A stretch of DNA of 64,000 bases from an uncultured Rhizobium sp. (GTDB taxonomy: Bacteria > Pseudomonadota > Alphaproteobacteria > Rhizobiales > Rhizobiaceae): positions 1 through 64,000 of the forward strand of contig CAMFIE010000009.1 in NCBI GenBank assembly GCA_945952315.1, given 5' to 3'. The notes under the pieces are model-generated. The model was not told where the DNA came from and did not search any database. It saw only the letters and a program-made list of their open reading frames with translations. The translations under genes and the position numbers were made by a program. Shown here in pieces: positions 63,480-64,000 of the stretch. Positions within the stretch are counted from its first letter, which is position 1. Each line of letters opens with the position of its first letter.

Positions 63480-63495
63480 AAATTTACGTAAATTT
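63480..63495. promoter_or_regulatory. Perfect palindrome upstream of fadL
   Basis: AAATTTACGTAAATTT is a 16-bp perfect palindrome about 100 bases before the fadL start, a likely operator for a dimeric regulator. No such regulator is in the window. Confidence 0.6.
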
Positions 63496-63592
63496 GTTCA
63501 GGGTTACGGCTTTATAATTTAGATTGTTATGATTTGCAGCAATTTCAGACGCGCATACACTCTTGGCAGATTGCAAATTTGGGGGGACCAAC

Positions 63593-64000
63593 ATGCGTCA
63601 GAACATAACAAAATTATCCGCAGCGGTGCTGATGGTCAGTGCAATAACCGGCGCAGCCCATGCCGGCGGTTTTTCGCGCGGTACGGCGGATACGGATATC
63701 ATCTACGAAGACAGTACGTTTGCTGTGCGCGGTGGCGTGCTCTACGTAAACCCGCAAAAGACGTTTGCAACAGTCGGTGGCGCTGCTGCCCATGACAGCG
63801 CCTATAGCGATAGCTATGTCGTTCCGTCGTTTGCGATGAAGTATCGCCTTTCGGAGAATTTCTCCTGCGCCGCAACATATACGCAGCCGTTTGGTGCCGC
63901 ATCAACCTATGGGGTTGACGCCCAGACCGCGGAAGGCATCAACGGCGCAAAATCAGCCGGTTTCGACTCTAATGAATTCGGCGCAACTTGTGCGCTCAAT
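63593..64000 (+). CDS. fadL: FadL/OmpP1-family outer-membrane transport protein (partial, 3' end beyond window)
   Basis: The first 136 codons of an outer-membrane beta-barrel of the FadL family, which takes up long-chain fatty acids and other hydrophobic molecules (in rhizobia, also acyl-homoserine lactones). A signal peptide (ITKLSAAVLMVSAITGAAHA) is followed by GGFSRGTADTDIIYED, the plug/hatch start typical of rhizobial FadL, and by barrel strands (such as FAMKYRLSENFSCAATYTQP). ATG at 63593 has GGGGGG nine bases upstream. The gene runs off the right edge, so length and the C-terminal strand cannot be checked. Confidence 0.85.
   Translation, partial: MRQNITKLSAAVLMVSAITGAAHAGGFSRGTADTDIIYEDSTFAVRGGVLYVNPQKTFATVGGAAAHDSAYSDSYVVPSFAMKYRLSENFSCAATYTQPFGAASTYGVDAQTAEGINGAKSAGFDSNEFGATCALN

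Larger units (their letters stand above)
63185..63592. other. 408-base region between valS and fadL
   Basis: It holds the valS terminator, then an AT-rich promoter region for fadL with an inverted repeat TGTTGC-N6-GCAACA (63363-63380) and a perfect 16-bp palindrome (63480-63495). No small gene is supported. Confidence 0.6.

Overview
The window looks like a chromosomal segment from an alphaproteobacterium of the Rhizobiaceae (Agrobacterium/Rhizobium-like). The DNA is GC-rich with long spurious open frames opposite real genes. The order rpoA-rplQ near a Do-type protease and rarA, and the order pcm-like/tolC/popZ/valS, are ones I know from rhizobia. PopZ, a class II B12-dependent ribonucleotide reductase with NrdR boxes and a FadL-type porin also fit. 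Gene names rest on motifs read by eye; no database search was run.

Layout: (1) 1-10.5 kb is core: end of rpoA, rplQ, a methyltransferase, msrQ-msrP, ilvD, a Do-like protease overlapping rarA, a RocB-like M20 peptidase, a DUF2853 protein and a small membrane protein. (2) 10.6-12.1 kb holds a probable 6S RNA, an overlapping DUF4160/DUF2442-HTH pair resembling a toxin-antitoxin module, and an AT-rich orphan. (3) 12.2-18.9 kb holds nrdJ with tandem NrdR boxes and a trimethylamine-dehydrogenase-like flavoenzyme. (4) 19.1-24.1 kb holds two secreted RTX proteins, a serralysin-type protease and a repeat-only partner. (5) 24.2-32.4 kb mixes gpt, a universal stress protein, a CinA-type protein, wrbA, a large tyrosine-rich/PE-repeat exported protein, tRNA-Leu, a TetR-controlled darcynin-like/SDR pair and a PraR-like regulator. 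(6) 32.8-46.0 kb holds an alpha-2-macroglobulin/pbpC envelope-defence pair, ilvA, an alpha/beta hydrolase, a HlyU-like protein, an Lrp regulator divergent from ald, and a DUF4344 metallopeptidase. (7) 46.0-55.8 kb, all on the minus strand, carries a proline-racemase-family enzyme, GNAT, sseA, alaX, cysK, then a photolyase / FAD oxidoreductase / DUF1365 / cyclopropane-synthase-like cluster and tRNA-Asn. (8) 56-64 kb holds a small membrane protein, tRNA-Cys, a Pcm-like methyltransferase, tolC, popZ, valS and the start of a fadL gene.

Themes: oxidative and photo-oxidative damage repair (msrPQ, photolyase and lipid-modifying cluster, wrbA, usp), amino-acid metabolism (ilvD, ilvA, ald plus Lrp, cysK, sseA, proline-racemase family) and envelope or secretion functions (RTX proteins, TolC, A2M/PbpC, FadL). 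I see no integrase, transposase, phage gene or CRISPR array. The least explained items are the tyrosine-rich/PE-repeat exported protein, the TMADH-like enzyme lacking the known substrate bowl, the Ser/Thr proline-racemase homologue, the photolyase/lipid cluster, and several unassigned palindromes upstream of fadL, tolC, the A2M gene and the TMADH-like gene.
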